64,000 nucleotides of DNA from an uncultured Bacteroidota bacterium (GCA_902515565.1 CABXVR010000001.1:1-64000), one strand, 5' to 3'. Positions 1 through 7,983 are shown, counted from the first letter of the stretch. The notes: generated by a model from the sequence alone, not told the origin. Translations and numbers: made by a program.

Positions 1-303
1 TCTATCTTTTCGACTGTAATAAACGTGAGCCATATGTTTAATATGTCTCCAAGATTTAGTTGTTTTCTTATATGGAAATAGGAATATGTTTCTGGTAATT
101 CCTTGGTTATTTGCCGAGTATTTTATAAAACATAAAAGCCCCACTAAAATAAAAATACCTCCAAAGATTGCATAATCGTTTTCAAATTTATTAAACAATA
201 CAAAACTTTTTTTAGGATCTGAAAAAATTAAATAGAAACCAGGGAATAGAGAATATCCCAGTAGCCATAATGGTTCAAACAATACTATACTTCTATCCCT
301 CAT
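1..303 (-). CDS. Hypothetical membrane protein, truncated by window edge (MRDRSIVLFEPLWLLGYSLFPGFYLIFSDPKK...)
   Basis: Open frame on minus strand from ATG at 303 to the window edge; the start codon is immediately preceded by a copy of the array repeat (CATATCCCTAATTTAC...). Confidence 0.7.
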   Translation of the reverse strand, partial: MRDRSIVLFEPLWLLGYSLFPGFYLIFSDPKKSFVLFNKFENDYAIFGGIFILVGLLCFIKYSANNQGITRNIFLFPYKKTTKSWRHIKHMAHVYYSRKDR

Positions 304-415
304 ATCCCTAATTTACAATATTTAGTTCATACTTAAACTAAATGTAATTACTTACTTTAGATTGGCTTTTTATTAAAATCATTATATTTAGTTTAAACTA
401 TTTGATAAGATTAAA

Positions 416-838
416 ATGATATTTAACTCTACATACACAGACAAAGAAAAAGAGTTAGAAGTTGAAAAATTGATAGGTAAAAAATATAACCTTTTCAGTT
501 CAATAAGACTTAATGGAGTCGGGTCAAAAAGATTAATAATTGAAGAAACTAGTCCTAAATTCAAAAAAATTATCATTCAAAAAAATGACTTGATTTACTC
601 AAATATTGAAATTAGATATAGAGGTATAATAGTATATATAGCCGAAGGATTAAATAGATTTTCGTGGATAATTCCTTATTACAAATTAGTTATATACAAA
701 ACTCCAAATTACAGTATACACTCAGACGGTAATTTTATTAGATTTAGCAATGATTTAAACTTTAAAGAAAATCTAAAATTTTTTAAAAAATTAATGAATC
801 ACAAATCGCTTAACAACGAACAACCAAATATTAAATGA
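416..838 (+). CDS. Hypothetical protein (140 aa), array cassette gene on + strand
   Basis: ORF; its upstream region (about 355-415) is similar to the upstream region of the + strand ORF at 7187. Confidence 0.65.
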   Translation: MIFNSTYTDKEKELEVEKLIGKKYNLFSSIRLNGVGSKRLIIEETSPKFKKIIIQKNDLIYSNIEIRYRGIIVYIAEGLNRFSWIIPYYKLVIYKTPNYSIHSDGNFIRFSNDLNFKENLKFFKKLMNHKSLNNEQPNIK

Positions 839-855
839 TTTACTCTTATTTTATA

Positions 856-1386
856 TTATTCAACAGCTATTGGTTTAGCTCTTTCGTAAACATAAAACAT
901 TTGAACTTTACCATTTACTATTAAAACATCACTAACCTGATGAACTTTAACTTCACTTCCCTCAACGTTAAGAGTCAAGTCGTTGCCTGAAGTTACCCAT
1001 TGTTGTAATACACCCTTTTCATCTGTATATTCATTTGCTATTAAATAGTTTATTTCCCATACAGGAGCGTTCTCAGCAAACCATTGTGTCAAAAACTCAA
1101 ACTGAGCGTCAGAACCTTCGATAACTTCTCCTCTGGGTCCATTTATTCTAAAGTTTTTCTCTGCATTCATATCACGAATAACATCAAAATCAGCATCATT
1201 GTGAGCTGCTATATAATTTTCCCATACTTCAACTGTAGACATTGAGCCTCCGTAAAGCGGCATTTTAGATCCGTCCTCATCAGAAATTTCGTGACCTATT
1301 ATCATTGGATCTGATTTGGCTTGATTAATGGAATCGCAAGAATATGTGAAAACTGTAATTAATAAGATTAAAATTGAATTTTTCAT
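856..1386 (-). CDS. SnoaL/NTF2-like lipoprotein
   Basis: Lipoprotein-type signal (LLITVFTYSC), SnoaL-like pattern (VWENYIAAHNDADFDVIRDMNAEKNFRINGPRGEVIEGSDAQFEFLTQWFAENAPVWEI). Confidence 0.75.
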   Translation of the reverse strand: MKNSILILLITVFTYSCDSINQAKSDPMIIGHEISDEDGSKMPLYGGSMSTVEVWENYIAAHNDADFDVIRDMNAEKNFRINGPRGEVIEGSDAQFEFLTQWFAENAPVWEINYLIANEYTDEKGVLQQWVTSGNDLTLNVEGSEVKVHQVSDVLIVNGKVQMFYVYERAKPIAVE

Positions 1387-1459
1387 AATATGTTTTTTTA
1401 ATTAATTTATATATTAAAGTAATTAATAATTTTAAATAAATTAAAAAAAATGCCAAGAA

Positions 1460-1505
1460 GTTAGTTTTTCTTAAACTATCTGAAGAAGATATGCCTATGG
1501 TTTAG
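1460..1505 (-). repeat. Array repeat copy A (hairpin part only)
   Basis: TTAGTTTTTCTTAAACTATCTGAAGAAGATATGCCTATGGTTTAG; shares core with the other copies. Confidence 0.85.
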
Positions 1506-1520
1506 GTGTCTTATTCTTAA

Positions 1521-2399
1521 CTATTCAAAAAAGCTTAAAATAAATTTTAACACTTCTTTTATAATGTTAAATATAAAATCAGCTATTGGGGTGTAAAAAA
1601 AGATGGTAATACCTATACACACAACAATGAAGTAAATAATTACTTCAATAAACTTTTCATTAAAACTATTAATTGTATGAATTTCACCTAAACCAGGTTT
1701 GATGAGGTTTTCATTCCAGCTAAACTTTATTTTTTCTTTAGAACTAAAGTGAAATACAAGAACAACCTTGTGTAATTGTATAACGCCCCAAATAACCACA
1801 GCAATAAAAACAAACGTAGTTAAATAAGGAATTTCTTGAGAAGATTGACAAAAATTATAAAAACCGTGAATTAAAAACGGTAAAAGAAAAGCCTCAAATG
1901 TACTTCTGTCTTTTAAAGAATATACATAACCCATTAAATAACCACAACAAGCGTGCATAGGAACAGCTGTAAATGCTCTAAGAACCCCAGTAGAGGCCCC
2001 TCGATTAAATACGTAAAGAATATTTTCTGATGTTGCAAAGCCTAAACTAATTGCAACGGCAAGCAAAATGTAGTGATATGTGTCTAGTTTTTTTAATATG
2101 TAATTCCCACTTTTAACTTCTTCTTGAACCCCTAACATAACCACAATTAACATAAGAAGCTTAACCCCTTCTTCAATTAACCCTGCAACTAAAAAAGATG
2201 TGGTAAAAGGAGTTGATTGTAATATGCTTTCAATTAAAAAAATCTCTAAATAATAAATTGGCACTGCCAATGCAGCCCCGACAAAAAACAGTTGATAAAC
2301 TACGGTATTGTTTCTATCTTTTTTGTCTGCTTCTAGAAGGCTATAACCAATATAAACCGATGGCAATGTTGCTAATGTTAAAAGTATGTATTGATTCAC
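1521..2399 (-). CDS. PrsW-family intramembrane metalloprotease-like membrane protein
   Basis: Multi-TM protein with AGLIEEGVKLLML, ATSENILYV and AVPMHACCGYLMG motifs typical of the PrsW family. Confidence 0.85.
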   Translation of the reverse strand: MNQYILLTLATLPSVYIGYSLLEADKKDRNNTVVYQLFFVGAALAVPIYYLEIFLIESILQSTPFTTSFLVAGLIEEGVKLLMLIVVMLGVQEEVKSGNYILKKLDTYHYILLAVAISLGFATSENILYVFNRGASTGVLRAFTAVPMHACCGYLMGYVYSLKDRSTFEAFLLPFLIHGFYNFCQSSQEIPYLTTFVFIAVVIWGVIQLHKVVLVFHFSSKEKIKFSWNENLIKPGLGEIHTINSFNEKFIEVIIYFIVVCIGITIFFYTPIADFIFNIIKEVLKFILSFFE

Positions 2400-2435
2400 T
2401 AAATGTTAATTAAATTATTGCAAGATTAAAAAATT

Positions 2436-2500
2436 CATAGCTGCAATTTACAAAATTTAACTTTTACTTAAACTATCTGAAGAAGATGAAAATGGTTTAG
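2436..2500 (-). repeat. Array repeat copy B
   Basis: CATAGCTGCAATTTACAAAATTTAACTTTTACTTAAACTATCTGAAGAAGATGAAAATGGTTTAG. Confidence 0.85.
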
Positions 2501-2503
2501 TGA

Positions 2504-2635
2504 TTAGCCAAAAATTAAGCCACCACCAATTAAGACTATAAAAATAACAGCAATAACAATAAGAATCGTTTTGCCTTGTTTAGAGGTTGTGTTGGTTTGG
2601 TTTGCGTTACTGCTATAATGATTAAAATTATCCAT
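2504..2635 (-). CDS. 43-aa single-TM small protein (MDNFNHYSSNANQTNTTSKQGKTILIVIAVIFIVLIGGGLIFG)
   Basis: Below the supplied ORF-track cutoff; start codon directly abuts repeat copy C and stop lies just before copy B, same organisation as the other cassettes. Confidence 0.6.
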   Translation of the reverse strand: MDNFNHYSSNANQTNTTSKQGKTILIVIAVIFIVLIGGGLIFG

Positions 2636-2700
2636 ACCCCCAATTTACAAAATTTAGTTTTTACATAAACTATCTGAAGAAGATATGGCTATGAATTAGG
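2633..2700 (-). repeat. Array repeat copy C (overlaps start codon of one gene and stop codon of the next)
   Basis: CATACCCCCAATTTACAAAATTTAGTTTTTACATAAACTATCTGAAGAAGATATGGCTATGAATTAGG. Confidence 0.9.
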
Positions 2701-3318
2701 GTATAACTCTTCCATTTCTTTAATTAAAGAATCAATCTCCAAAGCCTTGCTTTTTGGAATGTTCCCTGATAATGGAAATTCTGCAATAAACAAAATAACT
2801 ATTGTGAAAATTGGAATTAATACGAATAGAGCTATTGTTGGATAGTTTAAGCCGTCAACACCAAATATTTCTCCGATTGTCTTACCTTGTTGATTAAAAT
2901 AAGTATAAATAAAAATTGGGAGTGAACCTAAAGGAACACTAGTTATAATAAGTCTTTTGTTAAAACTTCTTATTTGATTTATTTTCTCTCGTATTGAAAC
3001 TAAATAATCATATGAGTTAGATTTATAGTCAATTTCTTTTATTGACGTTACTTGCTTTTTCCCAATTAAGAACCCAAAAAAACAAGGAATAGCACTAATA
3101 AATCCCCAAAAGATAGCATTTTCATTATCTAATATAATATTGAATATAAATATAAGTATTCCTAGTGGGATTAATAATAAGACCCCTTTTTTAAATTTAT
3201 TAATAATGCTTTCAACCAAGCTAATTGATTTTTGATTGTATAACGATTTAATCTTTGGGATTACTAAATCTTCATTTAAAAACCCGTTTTGCCATATTTG
3301 TTCTATTGATTTTTCCAT
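2689..3318 (-). CDS. Multi-TM protein co-encoded with ECF sigma factor (possible anti-sigma partner)
   Basis: Several hydrophobic segments; 3 nt downstream of the sigma factor ORF; short soluble N-terminus. Confidence 0.65.
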   Translation of the reverse strand: MEKSIEQIWQNGFLNEDLVIPKIKSLYNQKSISLVESIINKFKKGVLLLIPLGILIFIFNIILDNENAIFWGFISAIPCFFGFLIGKKQVTSIKEIDYKSNSYDYLVSIREKINQIRSFNKRLIITSVPLGSLPIFIYTYFNQQGKTIGEIFGVDGLNYPTIALFVLIPIFTIVILFIAEFPLSGNIPKSKALEIDSLIKEMEELYPNS

Positions 3319-3321
3319 TTT

Positions 3322-3816
3322 CTAAAATTTATTTTTTGTTAGTATTTTCTTTAATCGATTTTTTATTCTCTTAATTTTTACTCCGATATTGTTTGTGTTT
3401 GTACCAAGTATTTGTGCAATTTCTTTATAAGAAAGTTCTTCTAAATAAAGAGTGATTATTGCTCTGTCAACTTCTGATAATTGTTTAATACTCTCATACA
3501 ATTTACTCAAATCTTTATCTGTAAATGCTTGTTTGTCTTCAATAAATCTATCTGGTAAATTATTAGAATTAATATGTACAACTCTGTATTTGTCTTCTTT
3601 TTTGAGTAAGGTCAAGCAAACATTCAATGATAAACGATATATCCAAGTTGTTTTTTTCGAATTACCTTTAAAGTTGTTTCTACTTCTCCAAATTTGTAAA
3701 CAAACTTCTTGAAAGTAGTCCTCGAAGTCTTGTTGAGAATTACTATAAACTCTGCATATTTTTATAATAATAGCGGAGTATGGTAATATTGATGTTGTGT
3801 AGAAATCGTTGCTCAC
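3322..3816 (-). CDS. RNA polymerase ECF-type sigma-70 factor
   Basis: Region 2 (DYFQEVCLQIWRSRNNFKGNSKKTTWIYRLSLNVCL) and region 4 (DRAIITLYLEELSYKEIAQILGTNTNNIGVKIKRIKNRLKKIL). Confidence 0.92.
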   Translation of the reverse strand: MSNDFYTTSILPYSAIIIKICRVYSNSQQDFEDYFQEVCLQIWRSRNNFKGNSKKTTWIYRLSLNVCLTLLKKEDKYRVVHINSNNLPDRFIEDKQAFTDKDLSKLYESIKQLSEVDRAIITLYLEELSYKEIAQILGTNTNNIGVKIKRIKNRLKKILTKNKF

Positions 3817-3879
3817 GTTACTTTTTATTTAGTTAGTGGTTAAATTTTCAATTTATTACACCTTGATTACAAATAATTA

Positions 3880-3923
3880 TAAAACTATCTGAATTAAAAG
3901 AAGAAGATATCCCTATGGTTTAG
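3880..3923 (-). repeat. Array repeat copy D (long-loop variant)
   Basis: TAAAACTATCTGAATTAAAAGAAGAAGATATCCCTATGGTTTAG. Confidence 0.8.
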
Positions 3924-4089
3924 GATTTTTGTAAAAATGAATGCTAAATAAAATTATAGCAGTAACTATAAATAAAAGTTTAATAGGTCTTGGTGCAAAC
4001 GGCCCAACATCAAAAAAAACATCAAGGGCTCGTTCACTAATAAATAATATCGTTATTACTAACGCAATTGTGTACAACGGTTTTTTCAT
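3913..4089 (-). CDS. 58-aa small membrane protein (MKKPLYTIALVITILFISERALDVFFDVGPFAPRPIKLLFIVTAIILFSIHFYKNPKP)
   Basis: Below ORF-track cutoff; start abuts repeat copy E, stop TAG is supplied by repeat copy D. Confidence 0.6.
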   Translation of the reverse strand: MKKPLYTIALVITILFISERALDVFFDVGPFAPRPIKLLFIVTAIILFSIHFYKNPKP

Positions 4090-4151
4090 ACCCCCAATTT
4101 ACAACATTTAGTTTTTAATTAAAATATCAAAAGAAGATAGCTATGGTTTAG
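4087..4151 (-). repeat. Array repeat copy E
   Basis: CATACCCCCAATTTACAACATTTAGTTTTTAATTAAAATATCAAAAGAAGATAGCTATGGTTTAG. Confidence 0.9.
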
Positions 4152-4169
4152 TTATAAAACTTATTGGTT

Positions 4170-4397
4170 TTATGAAAAAAGGTAACTACATCCAGCTAAA
4201 ACAACAATGGCGGCCCAAATTAATAAGTTTGTCTGCAAGGTTTCAATCAGGTGGTTTCTGCCATTTGAACTAAATGAAATAAGCCCTATTATAATCCAAA
4301 TAAAACAAAAAAACCAAAAGACGGAGTGGTAATAAAACCCTGCAATAAAACAACCAACTATACAAGAAGGCCAGACTTTAAATAAATCGTAACGCAT
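4170..4397 (-). CDS. Hypothetical small membrane protein (MRYDLFKVWPSCIVGCFIAGFYYH...)
   Basis: ORF; internal ATG chosen because the track's upstream start overlaps the DUF2059-like gene. Confidence 0.5.
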   Translation of the reverse strand: MRYDLFKVWPSCIVGCFIAGFYYHSVFWFFCFIWIIIGLISFSSNGRNHLIETLQTNLLIWAAIVVLAGCSYLFS

Positions 4398-4432
4398 AAG
4401 CTTTAGATTAAACAATAAAATAAATAGTATTT

Positions 4433-4447
4433 CATACCCCCAATTTA
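4433..4447 (-). repeat. Partial array repeat copy F (start-codon end only)
   Basis: CATACCCCCAATTTA matches the gene-start end of the repeat; hairpin part missing. Confidence 0.6.
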
Positions 4448-4864
4448 TTATTGGACAATCATACCTTGAATTTTTTCTCCAATCTCCATACCCCACTCCA
4501 TTGAAAGCTTCATTGATTCTTGTGCAATTAAAGGTGTTTTCTCGGCAATTTTTCTGCCAATAGGTGTTTTAAACATTAAAATAGCTTCTTTTAAATCAGT
4601 TTCAGAAAGATGATTTTTATAAACAGGGACCATTTTAGCAACTAAACTTGAAATCATTTCGGTTTTAAATTCATTATACTTTTCTTCGTCTAGTTTGGCA
4701 CCAAACATATTAATCATCTGGCTAAATGTTGCATCGAATGTTTTTAAACTTCCTTGTATATTTAGATATTCCGTTAATAGACTTTTGTAATTGTCATCAT
4801 TAGTTTGTGAAAATCCTAGATTAATAAAAAGTAAAAATAATATAGCAAATACTGATTTTTTCAT
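4448..4864 (-). CDS. DUF2059-like secreted protein
   Basis: Signal peptide, then LMFKTPIGRKIAEKTPLIAQESMKLSMEWGMEIGEKI, typical of DUF2059. Confidence 0.7.
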   Translation of the reverse strand: MKKSVFAILFLLFINLGFSQTNDDNYKSLLTEYLNIQGSLKTFDATFSQMINMFGAKLDEEKYNEFKTEMISSLVAKMVPVYKNHLSETDLKEAILMFKTPIGRKIAEKTPLIAQESMKLSMEWGMEIGEKIQGMIVQ

Positions 4865-4965
4865 TTCTTGTTTTTTTAGTTAACATTTATAAAAATTAAT
4901 TATTAAAAATATGTCTTATAATTAACATCTCATAGACTAATTTGAGGAATTACAATATCTTGTAT

Positions 4966-5010
4966 TTAGAAATAGCTGAATTAAAAGAAGAAGATATGCC
5001 TATAGTTTAG
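4966..5010 (-). repeat. Array repeat copy G (long-loop variant)
   Basis: TAGAAATAGCTGAATTAAAAGAAGAAGATATGCCTATAGTTTAG, closest to copy D. Confidence 0.75.
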
Positions 5011-5493
5011 TTATCGTCTAACGTACCCGCCAATAGACTCTCTATATTCTATTTCAAACCCATTTTCTTTCGTAAATTTTTTGAATTCATCTGTTGCATT
5101 TCCTAATGTTAAAAATGATTCTATTTCAAAAATTTCAAAAAATCTATTAAAATTTGGACCATTAATGAAATCTATTCCGTGTTGGATGCCATCTTCACTA
5201 TTATTATACCTTTCAATTAAAGTAACTTTTTTACCGTTTTCAGAAATGAAATATCCGTAAACAGTTGATGGCTCTCTTTCAACAATAAAATTAGATAGTT
5301 CTTGAGTAAATGCCTCAACATCAACTATTGAGTTATTTTTGGTATTTAGTTCTAAAATAAAAGTAAGTTCAGAAGATTTAGAGTTATCTAAAACTTTAAG
5401 TTCTTTTGATGTCATATCAGTATTACAAGCAGCAAAAGTCAATGTGAACAAAAGTAGAAATAGTAGTTTTTTCATAATGTTAAGTTTTTTCAT
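5011..5493 (-). CDS. Hypothetical lipoprotein
   Basis: Lipobox FTLTFAACN; start codon is the ATG at the end of repeat copy H. Confidence 0.7.
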   Translation of the reverse strand: MKKLNIMKKLLFLLLFTLTFAACNTDMTSKELKVLDNSKSSELTFILELNTKNNSIVDVEAFTQELSNFIVEREPSTVYGYFISENGKKVTLIERYNNSEDGIQHGIDFINGPNFNRFFEIFEIESFLTLGNATDEFKKFTKENGFEIEYRESIGGYVRR

Positions 5494-5555
5494 ACCCCCA
5501 ATTTACAACATTTAGGTTTTACTTAAACTATCGGAAGAAGATAGCTATGGTTTAG
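5491..5555 (-). repeat. Array repeat copy H
   Basis: CATACCCCCAATTTACAACATTTAGGTTTTACTTAAACTATCGGAAGAAGATAGCTATGGTTTAG. Confidence 0.9.
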
Positions 5556-5590
5556 TTGGTTATATTTAAATACAAGTTTTAACTAAAGAC

Positions 5591-5899
5591 TTAAAACCAT
5601 AAATAACCTAAACACCCAAATAAAGTTAATGCGGTTATAATTATCATCATCGTTTGTGCTTCCCACTTTTTTGAAATCAATCCTACTAATGCATATAAAG
5701 GGGTTGCGAAAAAGATAATAAAAAACACAATACTGAAACAATAGCCTATAATATATCCAATCCCACCCGCTAATGAAGTTTCTAACTTTAAAGCAACAAC
5801 ATTATTAGTATTAGATACTGCCTTTAATGCGACTAATAAAAATAAAACTACCCACCAAAAAAGGAATTTTCTTTTAAATATTTTTAAAATATTTTTCAT
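5591..5899 (-). CDS. Hypothetical membrane protein
   Basis: ORF with hydrophobic segments, same strand as array. Confidence 0.6.
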   Translation of the reverse strand: MKNILKIFKRKFLFWWVVLFLLVALKAVSNTNNVVALKLETSLAGGIGYIIGYCFSIVFFIIFFATPLYALVGLISKKWEAQTMMIIITALTLFGCLGYLWF

Positions 5900-5975
5900 A
5901 AATACAATTTACATTAATTTTATTTCTAACACAAGACTGCTTTGAATAGTACAAAGAATAAAATATTCAAATTGT

Positions 5976-6443
5976 TTAAAATGAACCTGACCTAATGCCA
6001 TATTTAAACAAATCAATTATAATAAAGAAAATCCAAAACAAAATATAAGAAGCTATAATATTAATCTTTAATGGTTTAGACCAATTACTGTAAAAATTTT
6101 TAGGTCCGATTTTAAAGGCCCAATTAAAAGTAAGTAACAAAGCTGAAATCGAAAGAATAATTAGCGAAACAAATAAATAAGGAGAAATTATAAGGGCTGA
6201 AATCAGATATTCAAGACCTCCTAATAAACCGCCGCCCCTGTTAACCTCGTCTGAAAAAATTTCAAACCTTCGATTATAGAGTCTACTATTTAATAAATAG
6301 CGAACTAATATTGTTGTGAAAAATAGAATATGGAATAATTTAATGTTTTTTCTGTCAATGCTAAAGTTTTTCATTTTGCGGATAAAGACGAAATTAATTA
6401 CTAGAAAAACTATTAGTAAAAGTATATATAGTGTAGATGTCAT
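5976..6443 (-). CDS. Hypothetical membrane protein
   Basis: ORF with several TM-like segments, 3 nt downstream of the next ORF (operon-like). Confidence 0.65.
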   Translation of the reverse strand: MTSTLYILLLIVFLVINFVFIRKMKNFSIDRKNIKLFHILFFTTILVRYLLNSRLYNRRFEIFSDEVNRGGGLLGGLEYLISALIISPYLFVSLIILSISALLLTFNWAFKIGPKNFYSNWSKPLKINIIASYILFWIFFIIIDLFKYGIRSGSF

Positions 6444-6446
6444 TAT

Positions 6447-7076
6447 TTATAGTCTTGTGCTGTTAGCCATTATTTGTAATGCAGATTTAAATCTGTCGAA
6501 ATCCTCTGGATATGTGTTTAACGTTAGTGAAATTATATAATCTTTTTTAAAAAGAATTGCCGCAATTGTTTTTATCTGTCCAACATTTGCAACTGCTCCC
6601 TCATTAATTATATATAAGATTTGATTTTTTTTATCCATATAGTTCCCCAAATCATTATGGTCTGTTATAACTCCTTTCATTCCATCAAGTATCGTTAATG
6701 TTGAATTATTCAAAGTATTAATAAACATCTCTGCAAATTCATTAATTCCTAATTTAGTTATCTCATAATCTTTTTGAATAAGAACACTTATACTTGGGTA
6801 ACTATTAATTTCCGAATTTGACAAGGTTAATAAGTAATCGATATTTCCTTTGTACTGTGAGTTTTCAAATAAAGAATTAAGTAAAAAATTCTTATCAGAT
6901 TCCGCTAACACTTCCCAATTTACAGGGATATTAATTTTAACTTCTTCCTTTTTTATAAGATTTTCCTCAAAATCTCTGTTAATTTCAATGTTAATTGGAA
7001 GTGTTTTATTTTTGCTTTTATTGTCACAAGCTGATATCAAGATTAAGCCTAAAAATATATATAGTAGTTTTCTCAT
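6447..7076 (-). CDS. Hypothetical lipoprotein
   Basis: Lipobox LILISACDNK; start codon is the ATG at the end of repeat copy I. Confidence 0.7.
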   Translation of the reverse strand: MRKLLYIFLGLILISACDNKSKNKTLPINIEINRDFEENLIKKEEVKINIPVNWEVLAESDKNFLLNSLFENSQYKGNIDYLLTLSNSEINSYPSISVLIQKDYEITKLGINEFAEMFINTLNNSTLTILDGMKGVITDHNDLGNYMDKKNQILYIINEGAVANVGQIKTIAAILFKKDYIISLTLNTYPEDFDRFKSALQIMANSTRL

Positions 7077-7140
7077 ACCTACAATTTACAACATTTAGTT
7101 TTTACTTAAACTATCTGAAGTTACTTCACTTAGATTGGTT
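7074..7140 (-). repeat. Array repeat copy I; left arm of 67-bp inverted repeat
   Basis: CATACCTACAATTTACAACATTTAGTTTTTACTTAAACTATCTGAAGTTACTTCACTTAGATTGGTT; reverse complement of 7524-7590 with 2 mismatches. Confidence 0.95.
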
Positions 7141-7186
7141 TTTTAAAATCATTACATTTGGGTTAAATAACAAATACTTTAAAAAT

Positions 7187-7501
7187 ATGTTTGTAGTAAT
7201 TAAGCACTTTGGTTTTTTAGGCATCGCATTTATTTTTTGGTTTCCTATTATGTATATTTTTTTTCTTTTAAGATGTTTTATTAGAGGGATAAGTAGAACA
7301 AAAAATATGTATGGAACTGATGACTATGATTTTGTTATGGCTGCTCATTCAAAAATTGGGTTTGGAGTATTTATAATTTGGGCAATGATTTTAAATAACG
7401 CTGAACAGGGCACTACAGCATATGCAGTTTGTGGGGCAATATATGTTATTTGTGTAATTCTTTCTTGGATACCATTTCATTTAATATTTATCAAAAAATG
7501 A
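7187..7501 (+). CDS. Hypothetical membrane protein (MFVVIKHFGFLGIAFIFWFPIMYIFFLL...), cassette flanked by inverted repeats
   Basis: ORF; the ATG at 7187 is preferred over the track start at 6995, which overlaps the divergent lipoprotein gene. Confidence 0.6.
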   Translation: MFVVIKHFGFLGIAFIFWFPIMYIFFLLRCFIRGISRTKNMYGTDDYDFVMAAHSKIGFGVFIIWAMILNNAEQGTTAYAVCGAIYVICVILSWIPFHLIFIKK

Positions 7502-7523
7502 TATGAAAAAACTATTACTCCAA

Positions 7524-7590
7524 AACCAATCTAAGTGAAGTAACTTCAGATAGTTTAAGTAAAAACTAAATGTTGTAAATTGGGGGTATG
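7524..7590 (+). repeat. Array repeat copy J; right arm of 67-bp inverted repeat
   Basis: AACCAATCTAAGTGAAGTAACTTCAGATAGTTTAAGTAAAAACTAAATGTTGTAAATTGGGGGTATG. Confidence 0.95.
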
Positions 7591-7983
7591 AAAAAACTAT
7601 TTAACTTTTTTTCAGGCATAATAGGTTTAATCTCATTTTTAATGCCATACTTTTGGGATAGCCTGAAGAAGCAATTCAAATCAGGAATTAAAACTGATGA
7701 ATTTCCTTCTGGCAAAGGTAAATTTGGATTTGATGTAACAAACCCAATACCGTGCAAAGGTTTTTTAGGTCCAAATAAATATCTTCAAAAGATAGAGTTT
7801 GCTGATAAATCTTCATTTAGATTTGAAAGACATGGCTCTACAGGTGCAGAAAACATCAACGCTGAACATATAGATATCTATTCAATATATAAAAATGGTA
7901 AGAAACATAGTGATTTATACCTAGCACCATATCAAAAAAGAACAAGTCGAAAAGTTCCAGAGGGATTCATCTTTAAATCATAG
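7588..7983 (+). CDS. Hypothetical protein (131 aa), last cassette of the array
   Basis: ORF starting at the ATG that ends repeat copy J; stop TAG lies inside half-repeat K. Confidence 0.7.
   Translation: MKKLFNFFSGIIGLISFLMPYFWDSLKKQFKSGIKTDEFPSGKGKFGFDVTNPIPCKGFLGPNKYLQKIEFADKSSFRFERHGSTGAENINAEHIDIYSIYKNGKKHSDLYLAPYQKRTSRKVPEGFIFKS

Noticed and set aside
2213-2413. Plus-strand ORF opposite the PrsW-like gene
   Set aside because: Antisense to a better-supported gene; no motif.
6995-7186. Extended N-terminus of the + strand ORF 6995-7501
   Set aside because: Would overlap the divergent lipoprotein gene and the repeat; start at 7187 fits the cassette layout.
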